NCBI GenBank assembly: GCA_900549725.1
Contig: URPL01000001.1
Location: 78,765-142,764, forward strand
Direction of reading: 5' to 3'
From: an uncultured Eubacteriales bacterium
GTDB taxonomy: Bacteria; Bacillota; Clostridia; Oscillospirales; CAG-272
DNA: 64,000 nt
Within the stretch, counting starts at the first letter, position 1. Each line of letters begins with the position of its first letter. Positions 33,723 to 44,300 of this stretch are shown here, piece by piece. The notes below the pieces were generated by a model. That model saw nothing but the letters and a program-made list of their open reading frames with translations, was not told the origin of the DNA and did no database searches. The position numbers and the translations under genes are program-made.

Positions 33723-35422
33723 TGGACGAAAATCAAAATCGCACGCCGTCGGGCGCTGCGGCTGACGAAAACACGGAGCAGCTGGCGCAAAAGCTGTATC
33801 AAACCATGGAGCAGACACTGCGCGCCGCACGGGAGAGCGAGGCGGAGCAGCCCGCACAAAAGCAGGCGGACGCGGCGCCGAGCGGGGCGCAAGGGGCGGC
33901 ACAGAGCCCCGCCGCGCAGCAGGACGCGGAGGATTTTGAGGTGCTGCAGGCGGTCTCGGTGCACAGAGAGGCGCAGCATAACGATGCGACCGATCGCATC
34001 CCCGTGCGGCAAAAGCCTGCCGCAAAAGAGAGCGAAAAACCGCAGAAAAAGAAAAAAGAAAAGGCTGCCGCAAGCCGAAAAACAAAGCATCCCGAGAAAG
34101 CGGAAAAAGCGAAGGAGGCACACCCTATGGCAAAAAAGCAGAGGGAACAGGGCACCGAGCACGACGCGGCAAATCGCCGCGGCACCGCCGTGCGAGACGC
34201 ATCGCGCTATTTTCAGAGCACGGAGCAAACGCCCCCCGCGCCGCCGAGCGGCGGGAAAAAGGGCGGAAAACCGAAGAAAAAAGGCAGAGGACTGACGGCG
34301 CTGATCATTGTTTTGGTGCTTGTGCTCGGCATCGGTGCGGGCGCCGCTGCGGTGGTGCACCATTTCAAAAACTATACGCCCGATGTCGCCCCGCTGCCCG
34401 GGCCGGGTGAAGAGAAGAGCTCCGATGCGGGAAGTGATGCCGACGGCGAGCAGATCAAAATTCCGGAGCGCGAGCAGCAGGTTTATAATATTCTCATCAC
34501 CGGGATTGATAAGGAATCGCATTCCTCCGATGTGATTATGGTCGTCCGCTTCAACGCAAAGGACGGCACAACGGATGTTGTACAGATCCCGCGGGATACC
34601 TATTATAACTACGGCGGCTATAAAACGCACAAGATCAATGCGATGTTTGCCTCCTTCTATAATCAGGCGAAAAACGAGGGCGAGGCAAACCCCTTTACGG
34701 GCGCAAACGAGCGCTTTGCAAAATTTATCACGGACTGCATCGGGGTGCCGATCGACCGCTATGTTTGTATTGACACCGAGGGCTTTCGCGAGGTGGTGGA
34801 TGCCTTCGGCGGCGTAACGATCGAGGTGCCCATGGATCTTGATTACGACGACCCTTTGCAGGATCTTTCCATTCACTTGAAAAAAGGGCTGCAGCATCTG
34901 GACGGAGCACAGGCGGAGGGGCTTGTGCGTTTCCGCAGCGGTTGGCTCAATGCCGATATCGGGCGCATTGAAGTACAGAAAAAGTTCCTCAGCGCCATGT
35001 TCCGTCAGATCAAGGAAAATATGAATGTTTCCACCCTGGTTAAAACGGCGAACATTGCCATGCGCTATGTCACAACGAATATGTCCGCGGAGGACATTGT
35101 GTATTTCGGCGGCAAGGCGATGAATGTTTCCATGGAGCATATCCGCTTTGCGACCATGCCGGGCGGCGGGGTGACAAATCCGAATACGGGCGCCTCGTAT
35201 TATGTGCTGTACAAAAGCGGGGCGGAGGGCGTTATACGCGAGCACCTGGAGGTTTATCAGGGTGAGCTGCCGCAGAACTTTTTCAATCCCAAGGGATATC
35301 TGTGCAACAAAGAGGCGGACTATGTGATGAACGTATACAACACGCCGTATACCTATGTGTTCAACGAGAAAAACAAGGCGGATTATATTGACGAAAACGA
35401 AGTCAACGTGCCGCATAAATAA
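33722..35422 (+). CDS. LytR-CpsA-Psr (LCP) family protein
   Basis: A 566-residue membrane-anchored phosphotransferase of the type that attaches wall teichoic acids or capsular polymers to peptidoglycan. A long disordered, Ala/Gln/Lys/Glu-rich cytoplasmic N-terminus of about 185 residues precedes one membrane helix (LTALIIVLVLVLGIGAGAAA). The LCP domain starts near 250 (YNILITGIDKE, then VVQIPRDTYYN and LVRFRSGW). The N-terminal tail is unusually long for the family. ATG overlaps the yqeK stop. It lies between yqeK and rsfS, a place where many Firmicutes carry an LCP gene. Confidence 0.9.
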   Translation: MDENQNRTPSGAAADENTEQLAQKLYQTMEQTLRAARESEAEQPAQKQADAAPSGAQGAAQSPAAQQDAEDFEVLQAVSVHREAQHNDATDRIPVRQKPAAKESEKPQKKKKEKAAASRKTKHPEKAEKAKEAHPMAKKQREQGTEHDAANRRGTAVRDASRYFQSTEQTPPAPPSGGKKGGKPKKKGRGLTALIIVLVLVLGIGAGAAAVVHHFKNYTPDVAPLPGPGEEKSSDAGSDADGEQIKIPEREQQVYNILITGIDKESHSSDVIMVVRFNAKDGTTDVVQIPRDTYYNYGGYKTHKINAMFASFYNQAKNEGEANPFTGANERFAKFITDCIGVPIDRYVCIDTEGFREVVDAFGGVTIEVPMDLDYDDPLQDLSIHLKKGLQHLDGAQAEGLVRFRSGWLNADIGRIEVQKKFLSAMFRQIKENMNVSTLVKTANIAMRYVTTNMSAEDIVYFGGKAMNVSMEHIRFATMPGGGVTNPNTGASYYVLYKSGAEGVIREHLEVYQGELPQNFFNPKGYLCNKEADYVMNVYNTPYTYVFNEKNKADYIDENEVNVPHK

Positions 35423-35434
35423 AGGAGAGAGAGC

Positions 35435-35833
35435 ATGAGCGAAGAGAAGGAAAAAACGGTCGCCTCGCTGCGCGGGGCGGCCCCGCAGGTGCTGGCACAG
35501 GAATGCGTGAAGATCCTGGACGAAAAAAAGGCGCAGGATATTCGCCTTTTACGCGTGGAGGATCAGACGATTTTAGCCAATTATTTTGTCATTTGCACGG
35601 GTACCTCCAACACCCAGCTGCGCGCCTTGGCGGCAGAGATCGAATACCGCATGACGCAGGCAGGCGAGCCACCGCTGCGCATGGAGGGCTATGATGAGGC
35701 AAGCTGGATTATCGTGGATTTCGGCTGTGTGATCGTGCATTTATTCAGCCGTGCGGCACATGAATTCTACGGGTTGGAAAAGCTTTGGGCAGATGCGGAG
35801 CATATGGATCTTTCCATGCTTATCGGGAAATGA
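35435..35833 (+). CDS. rsfS: Ribosomal silencing factor RsfS
   Basis: A 132-residue protein of the RsfS/Iojap family, which binds ribosomal protein uL14 and blocks subunit joining when nutrients are low. Seen are the DIRLLRVEDQTILANYFVI strand pair, CTGTSNTQLRALA, and the conserved end with WIIVDFGCVIVHLFSRAAHEFYGLEKLWADA. An SD AAAGGAGAG precedes ATG 35435. It ends 16 bases before leuS. Confidence 0.92.
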   Translation: MSEEKEKTVASLRGAAPQVLAQECVKILDEKKAQDIRLLRVEDQTILANYFVICTGTSNTQLRALAAEIEYRMTQAGEPPLRMEGYDEASWIIVDFGCVIVHLFSRAAHEFYGLEKLWADAEHMDLSMLIGK

Positions 35834-35849
35834 GCAAAGGAGAAAAGCC

Positions 35850-38258
35850 ATGAGACACGAATATGCAAAAATTGAACCGAAATGGCAAAAGCGCTGGGCA
35901 GACGCGAGGGCGTTTGCCGCCAAAGACAACAGCGATAAACCGAAATTTTACGGTCTGGTGGAATTTCCGTATCCCTCCGGAAGCGGGATGCATGTGGGTC
36001 ATATCAAGGCATATTCCGGCCTTGAGGTCATCAGTCGCAAGCGCAGAATGCAGGGCTATAATGTCTTGTTTCCCATCGGGTTTGACGCCTTCGGGCTGCC
36101 AACGGAAAACACGGCGATCAAGGAGGGCATTCATCCAAGGGCCGTGACCGACCGCAATATTGCAAAATTCACGCAGCAGCTCAGCCGCGTCGGATTTTCG
36201 TTTGATTGGGACAGAGTGATCGATACCACGGACGAAGACTATTACAAATGGACGCAATGGATCTTTCTTGAGATGTTCCGGCGCGGGCTTGTGTTCCGCG
36301 ATACCGCCCTTGTGAATTACTGCCCCAGCTGCCGCGTGGTGCTTTCCAATGAGGATTCGCAGGGGGGCAAATGCGATATTTGCCACAGCGAGGTCGTGCA
36401 GCGATCCAAGGACGTTTGGTATCTGCGCATCACGCAGTATGCCGATAAGCTTTTGCAGGGGCTGGATACGGTGGACTATCCGCAGAATATCAAGCAGCAG
36501 CAGATCAACTGGATCGGCCGCTCCGAGGGAGCATATGTCAATTTCCCCGTGCAGGGGCAGGGCGTGCAGGATACGCTCAGAGTGTATACCACCCGCCCGG
36601 ACACCTTGTTCGGCGTGAGCTTTATGGTGGTGGCGCCGGAGCACCCGCTGCTTGAGAAATACCGCAGCGTGATTCAAAACAATGCCGCGCTTGACGCATA
36701 TCGCGAGAAATGCGCGAAAAAGACGGAATTTGAGCGCACGCAGCTTGTCAAGGAAAAAACGGGCGTGCGCATTGAGGGTCTTACGGCGAAAAATCCGCTC
36801 TCGGGCAAGGAAGTGCCCATTTTCACGGCGGATTATGTGATGATGGGATACGGCACGGGCGCGATCATGGCGGTTCCCGCGCATGACCAGAGAGATTATG
36901 ATTTTGCGAAGGTTTTCGGCGCGGAAATTATCCCTGTGATCCGGGGCGGAGATGTCTCCAAGGAAGCATATACCGGCAGCGGAGAAATGATCAATTCCGA
37001 ATTTCTCAACGGCATGACCGATAAAGCGCAGTCCATTCGCCGCATGATCGAAGAGTTGGAGGCGCGCGGCATCGGGCAGGGTGGCGTGCAATATAAAATG
37101 AAGGATTGGGCATTTAACCGCCAGCGCTATTGGGGCGAGCCGATTCCGATTATCCATTGCCCAAGGTGCGGCATGGTTCCGGTGCCCGAAGAGGAGCTTC
37201 CGCTGCGGCTGCCCAAGGTGGAAAGCTATGAGGTGGGCGAGGGCGGCGAAAGCCCGCTTGCCAAGATCGATTCTTTTGTAAACTGCACCTGCCCCAGCTG
37301 CGGAGGCGCGGCAAAGCGCGAAACGGATACCATGCCGCAATGGGCAGGCTCCTCGTGGTATTTTCTGCGCTATATCGACCCGCACAACAAAAACGCTTTG
37401 GCAGACCCCGAAAAGCTGAAATATTGGATGCCGGTGGATTGGTACAACGGCGGCATGGAGCATGTAACGCGGCATATGATCTATTCGCGTTTCTGGCACC
37501 ATTTTCTCTATGATATCGGCGTTGTGAATACGCCGGAGCCGTATGCCAAGAGAACGGCGCAGGGGCTGATTCTCGGGCCGGACGGACAGAAAATGAGTAA
37601 AACGCGCGGGAACGTGATCGACCCCAACGATGTTGTGGACGCCTACGGCGCCGATACGCTGCGTACCTATGTGCTTTTTATGGGCGATTACGGCAGCGCC
37701 GCCCCGTGGAACGACAGCTCCATGCGCGGCTGCAAGCGCTTTTTGGAGCGCGTTTGCGGGCTTTGCGATATGGCGAAGGGGCACGGCGTGACAAAGGTGC
37801 TGGAGCGCGCATTCCATAAGACCGTGCGCAAGGTTTCCGAAGACATTGAAGAGATGAAATTCAACACCGCCATCGCCGCGCTGATGAGCCTGATCAATGA
37901 AATTTACGACTGCGGCACGCTCACGCAGGAGGAACTCGGTGTTTTCGTGCGGCTGCTTTGCCCCATCGCCCCGCATCTTTGCGAGGAAATTTGGGAGAGC
38001 CTTGGCGAAAAGGGCTTTTGCTCTTTGGCACCCTGGCCGGAATACGATGCGGAAAAAACAAAGGACGAAACCGTGAATATTGCCGTGCAGATCAACGGGA
38101 AGCTGCGCACAACGCTTGCGCTGCCCGCCGATGTGGACAGAGAAAGCGCCGTCGCCGCCGCAAAGGCGGATGTGCGCGTGCAGAGCTTCCTTGCGGGCAA
38201 AGAGGTTGTCAAGGAAATTTTCGTGCCCGGCAGGATTGTGAATCTTGTCGTGAAATAA
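35850..38258 (+). CDS. leuS: Leucyl-tRNA synthetase
   Basis: An 802-residue class I synthetase, standard bacterial length. The HIGH motif appears as HVGH near residue 49 in YPSGSGMHVGHIKAYS. The CP1 editing domain follows (TTRPDTLFGVSFMV near 248). The zinc-type cysteines CPSCRVVLSNEDSQGGKCDIC lie near 155. KMSKS appears as KMSKT near residue 581. The C-terminal anticodon-binding and LeuRS-specific domains are present. ATG at 35850 has AAAGGAG; the longer in-frame start lies inside rsfS. I see no terminator directly after it. Confidence 0.95.
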   Translation: MRHEYAKIEPKWQKRWADARAFAAKDNSDKPKFYGLVEFPYPSGSGMHVGHIKAYSGLEVISRKRRMQGYNVLFPIGFDAFGLPTENTAIKEGIHPRAVTDRNIAKFTQQLSRVGFSFDWDRVIDTTDEDYYKWTQWIFLEMFRRGLVFRDTALVNYCPSCRVVLSNEDSQGGKCDICHSEVVQRSKDVWYLRITQYADKLLQGLDTVDYPQNIKQQQINWIGRSEGAYVNFPVQGQGVQDTLRVYTTRPDTLFGVSFMVVAPEHPLLEKYRSVIQNNAALDAYREKCAKKTEFERTQLVKEKTGVRIEGLTAKNPLSGKEVPIFTADYVMMGYGTGAIMAVPAHDQRDYDFAKVFGAEIIPVIRGGDVSKEAYTGSGEMINSEFLNGMTDKAQSIRRMIEELEARGIGQGGVQYKMKDWAFNRQRYWGEPIPIIHCPRCGMVPVPEEELPLRLPKVESYEVGEGGESPLAKIDSFVNCTCPSCGGAAKRETDTMPQWAGSSWYFLRYIDPHNKNALADPEKLKYWMPVDWYNGGMEHVTRHMIYSRFWHHFLYDIGVVNTPEPYAKRTAQGLILGPDGQKMSKTRGNVIDPNDVVDAYGADTLRTYVLFMGDYGSAAPWNDSSMRGCKRFLERVCGLCDMAKGHGVTKVLERAFHKTVRKVSEDIEEMKFNTAIAALMSLINEIYDCGTLTQEELGVFVRLLCPIAPHLCEEIWESLGEKGFCSLAPWPEYDAEKTKDETVNIAVQINGKLRTTLALPADVDRESAVAAAKADVRVQSFLAGKEVVKEIFVPGRIVNLVVK

Positions 38259-38283
38259 TCCGCGAAAAAGCGCGCTTTGGGGC

Positions 38284-38312
38284 TTGCAAGGCAGCAAAGG
38301 GTGTGCTATAAT
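38284..38312 (+). promoter_or_regulatory. Sigma-A promoter of the oxidoreductase gene
   Basis: TTGCAA at 38284-38289 and TATAAT at 38307-38312 with a 17-base spacer. Confidence 0.75.
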
Positions 38313-38361
38313 TTCGATAAGCAGCGGGGTTGCCCGTTTTTGTAAAGAAGGAGAAAAAACA

Positions 38362-39429
38362 ATGGGAAAACTCAGAATCGGATGCGTCGGCATCGGCGGT
38401 ATGGGAAATATGCATCTGCGCGGATATGCGGGAGACGACCGCGTGCAGGTTGTTGCAATCTGTGATATCCTGGAAAGCCGCATGGCAGAGGGTAAGGCAA
38501 ATCATCACCTTGGCGATGAGGTGCATTGCTATACCGATTTCAAAGAAATGATCGAGAAGGAAAACCTTGACGTTGTGGACATTGCAACGCCGAACGATTT
38601 CCATTCCGTGATTGCCGTTTATGCGCTGGAGCACGGCTGCCATGTTTTCTGCGAAAAGCCGGACGCTGTCAGCGTGGAAGAGGCGCTGAAGATGAAGGCG
38701 GCTTCCGAAAAGAGCGGCAAGGTGCTCATGATCATGCGCAACAACCGTTACTACGGGCATTCCGTGTTTGCAAAGAACTATATTGAAAGCGGCAAGATGG
38801 GCGAGATCTACTGCGGGCGCTGCGGCTGGATCCGTCGCCGCGGCATTCCCGGCAGAGGTGGCTGGTTTACCACAAAGGCAAAATCCGGCGGCGGTCCGCT
38901 GATTGACCTTGGCGTGCATATGATCGACCTTGCCATTTGGCTCATGGGCAACCCCACCCCCGTTGCCGTCAGCGGCGCGACCTATCGCAAATTTGCGGAT
39001 AACGAGGCGCAGAGCGATTCCGTGCATGCAAAATTCGGCAGCAAGCAGGAGAACGGCACCTTTGATGTTGAGGACCTTGCCATGGGCATGATCCGCTTTG
39101 ACAACGGCGCGGTTTTGCAGCTGGAATTCTCCTGGGCTTCCAATATCGATCACGAAACGCGCTTTGTTGAACTGCGCGGTACCAAGAGCGGCCTTACCTG
39201 GGAGGGAGACAGCGGCGTGAAATTCTTCTCCGAGGAGCAGGGACAACTGACCGATCTTGTTCCGCATTGCCAGGCGGGAGACGGCCATGTGGCGAATATG
39301 CGTCACTTTGTGGATGTTGTTGTAAATCATGTTAAGCCCGATTTCGAGCCGATTCAGGGCATCAACATGATCAAGATTCTTCAGGCGCTGTACAAATCCG
39401 CCGAGACCGGCAAGGAAGTTCAGCTCTGA
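38362..39429 (+). CDS. Gfo/Idh/MocA-family oxidoreductase
   Basis: A 355-residue NAD(P)-dependent sugar or inositol dehydrogenase-like enzyme. The Rossmann loop GCVGIGGMGNMHLRGY is at the N-terminus, the EKP motif with the catalytic Lys reads CEKPDAVSVEEAL near residue 97, and the GGGPLIDLGVHMIDLAIW segment carries the conserved His. Related proteins act on UDP-sugars, myo-inositol or glycosides, and the substrate here is open. ATG 38362 has AAGGAG upstream. It is a single-gene unit between its own promoter and a strong terminator. Confidence 0.88.
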   Translation: MGKLRIGCVGIGGMGNMHLRGYAGDDRVQVVAICDILESRMAEGKANHHLGDEVHCYTDFKEMIEKENLDVVDIATPNDFHSVIAVYALEHGCHVFCEKPDAVSVEEALKMKAASEKSGKVLMIMRNNRYYGHSVFAKNYIESGKMGEIYCGRCGWIRRRGIPGRGGWFTTKAKSGGGPLIDLGVHMIDLAIWLMGNPTPVAVSGATYRKFADNEAQSDSVHAKFGSKQENGTFDVEDLAMGMIRFDNGAVLQLEFSWASNIDHETRFVELRGTKSGLTWEGDSGVKFFSEEQGQLTDLVPHCQAGDGHVANMRHFVDVVVNHVKPDFEPIQGINMIKILQALYKSAETGKEVQL

Positions 39430-39450
39430 TTTTTGAAAAAGACGGAAAAA

Positions 39451-39476
39451 CGGGGTGCCTGGCACCCCGTTTTTTT
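39451..39476 (+). terminator. Intrinsic terminator
   Basis: CGGGGTGC (39451-39458) pairs with GCACCCCG (39462-39469), followed by seven T. Flanking A and T runs extend the helix. Confidence 0.88.
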
Positions 39477-39487
39477 GTGATTTAGGC

Positions 39488-39516
39488 TTGGAATGTCTCG
39501 ATCTTTATGATACAAT
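39488..39516 (+). promoter_or_regulatory. Sigma-A promoter of murB-whiA
   Basis: TTGGAA at 39488-39493 and TACAAT at 39511-39516 with a 17-base spacer. Confidence 0.65.
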
Positions 39517-39565
39517 ATAAAATAGAGTGGTGTCCCTGTATCAACAAAACAAGGAGGCGGCATTG

Positions 39566-40483
39566 ATGAATGGTTCGGAGCAGCTTGCGGCGTTTCTTAG
39601 CGCCGTGAAGGATGCGAATGTGGAGCGGGATGTTCCGCTTGCAAAGCACTGTACCTTCCGCATCGGCGGAAACGCGGCGATTTATGCGCAGCCCAAAACC
39701 GAAGAGATGTTGCTTTGCATTGTCCGCGCCTGCAAAAGCGCGGGAGTGCCGATGTTTTTTCTCGGAAACGGCAGCAATGTGCTTTTTTCGGACGCGGGCT
39801 TTTTCGGCTGCGTGATTTCAACGGCTGATCTTTGCAAAATCACGCTGCAAAGAGAAGGAACTGTTTTTGCGCAAAGCGGCGCCTCATTGTTTGCGCTGTG
39901 CCGCTTCGCGCAGCGGCATGCCCTTGGCGGCCTTGCCTTTGCCTACGGAATCCCCGGCACGCTCGGCGGCGCGCTTGTGATGAACGCGGGCGCCTACGGC
40001 GGGCAGATTGCAGATGTGATCGAAAGCGTGCGGGCGTATGATACCGTGACGGATACGATATGCACGCTGCGCGGCGAAGCGCTGGAATTTCGGTATCGCC
40101 ACAGCGTGTTTTCCGCAGGGCGGTATCTCATTCTCTCCGCCGTTTTGTCCCTGCCGGCGGAAAACGCGGAGGAAATTTCCGCAAAGATGCAGCAGCACCT
40201 TTCGGCGCGGCGGGAAAAGCAGCCGCTGGAATACCCAAGCGCCGGCAGCGCATTCAAGCGCGGCGACGGTTTTTTCACCGCGGAGCTGATCGACCGCGCC
40301 GGGCTGAAGGGGCTTCGATGCGGGGATGCCGCCGTCAGCGAAAAGCATGCCGGGTTTATTGTAAATCTCGGCGCGGCGACGGCAAAGGATGTCACGGAGC
40401 TGATCGGGAAGATTCAGGCGGCGGTGCGGGAAAAATTCGGCAAAGAAATCGAATGCGAAATTTGCATTGTAAAGGAACGCTGA
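39566..40483 (+). CDS. murB: UDP-N-acetylenolpyruvoylglucosamine reductase
   Basis: A 305-residue FAD enzyme of peptidoglycan precursor synthesis (NADPH reduction of UDP-GlcNAc-enolpyruvate). FAD-binding elements are FRIGGNAAIYAQP and LGNGSNVLFSD; GIPGTLGGALVMNAGAYGG is the central signature, and YPSAGSAFKR carries the proton-donor Ser of type II MurB. ATG at 39566 has AAGGAGG 8 bases upstream; an in-frame start at 39527 precedes that SD. The gene is followed after one base by whiA. Confidence 0.92.
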   Translation: MNGSEQLAAFLSAVKDANVERDVPLAKHCTFRIGGNAAIYAQPKTEEMLLCIVRACKSAGVPMFFLGNGSNVLFSDAGFFGCVISTADLCKITLQREGTVFAQSGASLFALCRFAQRHALGGLAFAYGIPGTLGGALVMNAGAYGGQIADVIESVRAYDTVTDTICTLRGEALEFRYRHSVFSAGRYLILSAVLSLPAENAEEISAKMQQHLSARREKQPLEYPSAGSAFKRGDGFFTAELIDRAGLKGLRCGDAAVSEKHAGFIVNLGAATAKDVTELIGKIQAAVREKFGKEIECEICIVKER

Positions 40484-40484
40484 T

Positions 40485-41357
40485 ATGTCATTTGCGGCGG
40501 AAACAAAAGAGGCGCTTTGCGCGCTTTTTATCAAAAACGAATGCTGTGAGCTTTCGCTGTTATGGGGGCTTTTGCGCTACGGCGGCGATTTTTCCGAAGA
40601 AAGAATCCGCCTTTGCACAAATTCCGCGCCGGTGACGGCGCTTTGCCGCGCGCTGCTCTCAAAGCATTTCGGCATTGAGGTGCCCTCGGGCGGGCATCTT
40701 ACCCTTAGCGCAAGGGACGCAGCGTTCATCTATCACGCATATCACGCCGATGAGGGCGCGCGCGCCTTTTCGGCATGGCTGCGCTGCGAACACTGCACGG
40801 GCGCGTTTTTGCGCGGAGTTTTCCTGGCGGCGGGCAACCTTTCCGACCCCGGAAATTCCTATCATCTTGATTTTTTGATGCAGGATGCGGAAAGCGCGCA
40901 GGCGCTCGGGGCTTTTTTGCAGTCGCTCGACATGCCGGCGCGCAGCACCGTGCGCGGCGCGCAGCCGCTGCTTTATTATAAGGGAAGCGAAGCAATCGAA
41001 GATTTTTTGGTGACGATCGGGGCGCGGCGCGCCGCATTTACCGTGATGGATGAAAAAATCCGCAAGGATATCCGCAACAATACAAACCGCGTGATCAACC
41101 TTGAGGTGGCGAATCTTTCCAAAACCGCAAGCAATGCCGCAAAGCAGCTGAGAGCGATTGCGCTTTTACAGAAAAGCGGCAAGCTTTCGCATCTTGAGGA
41201 GGCGCTGCAAATCACGGCGCACCTGCGGCAGGAGCATCCGGACGCAACGCTCTCGGCGCTTGCGGCATTGCACGACCCGCCGCTGACCAAATCCGGGCTG
41301 AACCACCGCCTGGCAAAGCTGACGGCGGCGGCAAAAGAGGAAAAAGAGCGGCTTTGA
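40485..41357 (+). CDS. whiA: DNA-binding protein WhiA
   Basis: A 290-residue WhiA, a LAGLIDADG-derived N-terminal fold (residues ~1-185) joined to a C-terminal helix-turn-helix. Seen are FAAETKEAL at the start, CCELSLLWGLLRYGG, AFLRGVFLAAGNLSDP with the degenerate LAGLIDADG-type helix, NRVINLEVANLSKTASNA, and the HTH region LTKSGLNHRLAKL. WhiA affects cell division and sporulation genes in Gram-positives. The usual partners rapZ and yvcK, normally between murB and whiA, are missing here. Confidence 0.92.
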   Translation: MSFAAETKEALCALFIKNECCELSLLWGLLRYGGDFSEERIRLCTNSAPVTALCRALLSKHFGIEVPSGGHLTLSARDAAFIYHAYHADEGARAFSAWLRCEHCTGAFLRGVFLAAGNLSDPGNSYHLDFLMQDAESAQALGAFLQSLDMPARSTVRGAQPLLYYKGSEAIEDFLVTIGARRAAFTVMDEKIRKDIRNNTNRVINLEVANLSKTASNAAKQLRAIALLQKSGKLSHLEEALQITAHLRQEHPDATLSALAALHDPPLTKSGLNHRLAKLTAAAKEEKERL

Positions 41358-41363
41358 TGCCTT

Positions 41364-44300
41364 TTGAAACGCAGACGAAACGGGGGGAAAACTACGGAAC
41401 GACAGGAATTTGTGCATCTGCATCTGCACAGCGAATACAGCCTTTTGGACGGGGCGCTGCGTATTGACGAAATTCCCCGCCTGGCAAAGGAAATGGGGCA
41501 GAGCGCCGTCGCCCTGACCGACCACGGCAATCTCTTCGGCGCGGTCGTCTTTTTCGAGGCATGCGAAAAGGAAGGAATCAAACCGATCATCGGCTGCGAG
41601 GTCTATGTTGCGCCTGCCGGACGGTTTTCAAGGAGCGTTGCGCGCGAGGGCAATTATTATCATCTGACGCTGCTGGTGGAAAACGAGCAGGGGTACAAAA
41701 ATTTGTGCCGCATGGTGTCTCTTTCGTACACCGAGGGTTTTTACGGGAAACCGCGCGTGGACGACGAGCTGCTTGCGCGGTTTTCGGAGGGGTTGATCTG
41801 CCTTTCCGGCTGTATGGGCGGCTATATCCCGCAATGCATCGCCAAGGGCGAATTTGAAAACGCGCGGCAATATGCGCGGCAGCTTGCCCGCATTTTCGGA
41901 AAGGACCGGTTTTATCTTGAACTGCAGTCGCATGGGCTCGGCGGTCAGCGCGATATTCTTGAATATACGGCGGTGATGGCGCAGGAGCTGGGGCTCGGCA
42001 TCGTTGCGACAAACGATGTGCACTATGCCCGCGCCGAGGACGCGCGCACACAGGCGGTGCTGATGTGCATCGGCATGGGGCGCACGATCGACGACGGGCG
42101 CCCGCACGGCTTTGAAACGGATGAATTTTATTTCAAAAGCACCGAGGAGATGGCACGCCTTTTTGAGAAGCTGCCGCAGGCGATAGAAAACACGAAAAAA
42201 ATCGCGGATCGCTGCAATTTTTCCTTTACCTTCGGCAAGCTCTATTTGCCGGTTTTCACGCCGCCGCAGGGGCAAACCCCGGCGCAGTATCTGCAAAGCC
42301 TTGCGGAAAAGGGCCTTTCGGAGCGCATGGCAAGCGGCGCATTGGTGCCGAGCGAAAAGCATCCGCTTTCCGAATATGAAAACAGAATTAAATACGAGCT
42401 GAAAACCATTGTTGATATGGGCTATGCCGAATACTATCTCATTGTTTGGGATTTTGTGCACTACGCAAAAACGCACGGCATTCCCACGGGCCCCGGCCGC
42501 GGCTCGGGCGCTGGGAGCCTGGTTGCGTTTTTGATCGGTATCACGGATGTGGATTCCATTCGGTATGAACTGATGTTTGAGCGCTTTCTCAATCCGGAGC
42601 GCGTGTCCATGCCCGATTTTGATGTGGATTTTTGCTATGAGCGCCGCGGCGAGGTCATCGCCTATGTTGCACAGAAATACGGCGCGGAGCATGTGGCGCA
42701 GATCATCACCTTCGGAACGCTTGCGGCGCGCGCGGTTGTGCGGGATTGCGGGCGGGCGCTGGGCATGAGCTATGCCGATGTGGATACCATTGCAAAGGCT
42801 ATTCCAAACGAACACGGTATCACGCTGCAAAAGGCGGCGCAGCAGCCGCAGCTTGCCGCGCTTTTGCAAAATGATGCACAGGCGGCGGAGCTTGTGCATG
42901 CGGCGATGCAGCTGGAGGGCATGCCGCGCCATGCCTCCGTGCATGCGGCAGGAGTGGTGATTACCGATCGGCCTGTGTATGAATATGTGCCCCTGGCGCT
43001 CAGCGGGGAGCAGCCCATTACGCAATTTGATATGGATACGGTTGCAAAGCTGGGGCTTTTGAAAATTGATTTTCTCGGGCTGCGGTATCTCACCGTGATT
43101 GCCGATGCGGAGCGCGAGATCTCCAAAGAGGTGCCCGGTTTTTCGGTTGCGGCGCAAAGCCTTGACGACGGTGCAACCTATGCCATGCTCGGCGCGGGGC
43201 AAAGCGGCGGGGTGTTTCAGCTGGAGAGCGCAGGCATGCGCCAGCTGCTTGAAAAAATGAAGCCGCAGAACCTTGAGGATATTGTTGCGGCGATTGCGCT
43301 GTATCGCCCCGGCCCAATGGATTCCATTCCGCGCTATCTTGAAAACCGCGCGCATGCGGAGCATGTGGAATATGCGCTGCCGCAGCTGCGGGAAATTCTT
43401 GATGTCACAAACGGCTGCATTGTCTACCAGGAGCAGGTGATGCAGATCTGCCGCGTGATCGCGGGGTATTCCCTGGGGCGCGCGGATGTGGTGCGGCGCG
43501 CCATGTCCAAAAAGAAAACGGAGGTCATGGCAAAGGAGCGGGAGGAATTTTTGCGCGGGGCGATTGCACGCGGAGCGAACCCCGCCGCGGCAGAGCGCGT
43601 TTTTGACGAAATGGCGGGCTTTGCAAAATACGCCTTCAATAAAAGCCATGCCGTTGCCTACGCCTATCTTTCCTATCGCACGGCATATTTACTGTGCCAT
43701 TATCCCGCGCAGTATCTTGCGGCGCTGCTTTCCTCCGTGCTGGAAAACACGGCGAAAATGTCCGAATATATCCTGCAGGCGCAGCGTCTCGGCATTGCGC
43801 TGCTTGCGCCCGACATCAACCAAAGCGAAAGCAAATTCACCATAGCCCCCGCCCAAGAGGCGAAAAGCGGGCAGGGGATCCGCTTCGGGCTGTGCGCCGT
43901 CAAGGCGGTCGGGGAGCGCTTTGCCGCGGCAATTTGCAGCGAGCGGGCGGCACACGGGCAGTTCGGCGATTTTGAGGAATTTGTGCGGCGCATGTCCGAT
44001 AAGGAGCTGCCGCGGCGCGCCGTGGAGGCGCTGATCCGCTGCGGTGCGTTCGATACGCTTGAGCCGGACCGCGCAAAGCTGATCGTTTCCTATGAAATTT
44101 TGATCGACGCTGCGCAGCAGCGCTCCCGCGAGGTGCCGCAGGGCCAGGGAGATTTGTTTTCCTCCAGCGGCATGGAAGCCCCGCCCGAGCAGGCGGCGAT
44201 GTGGCTGCCGAAGATTGAGGTGCCGACGGTGCAGCCTTACACCTTTGCGGAAAAGCTGGCAATGGAAAAGGAAGTAACGGGGCAATATTTTTCGGGGCAT

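Noticed and set aside
35820..38483. Very long open frame on the minus strand opposite leuS
   Set aside because: A shadow of the GC-rich leuS gene: no ribosome-binding site, no family similarity, His/Arg/Leu-rich composition typical of antisense frames.
41628..43649. Long minus-strand frame opposite dnaE
   Set aside because: Antisense shadow of a well-supported polymerase gene; composition is not protein-like.
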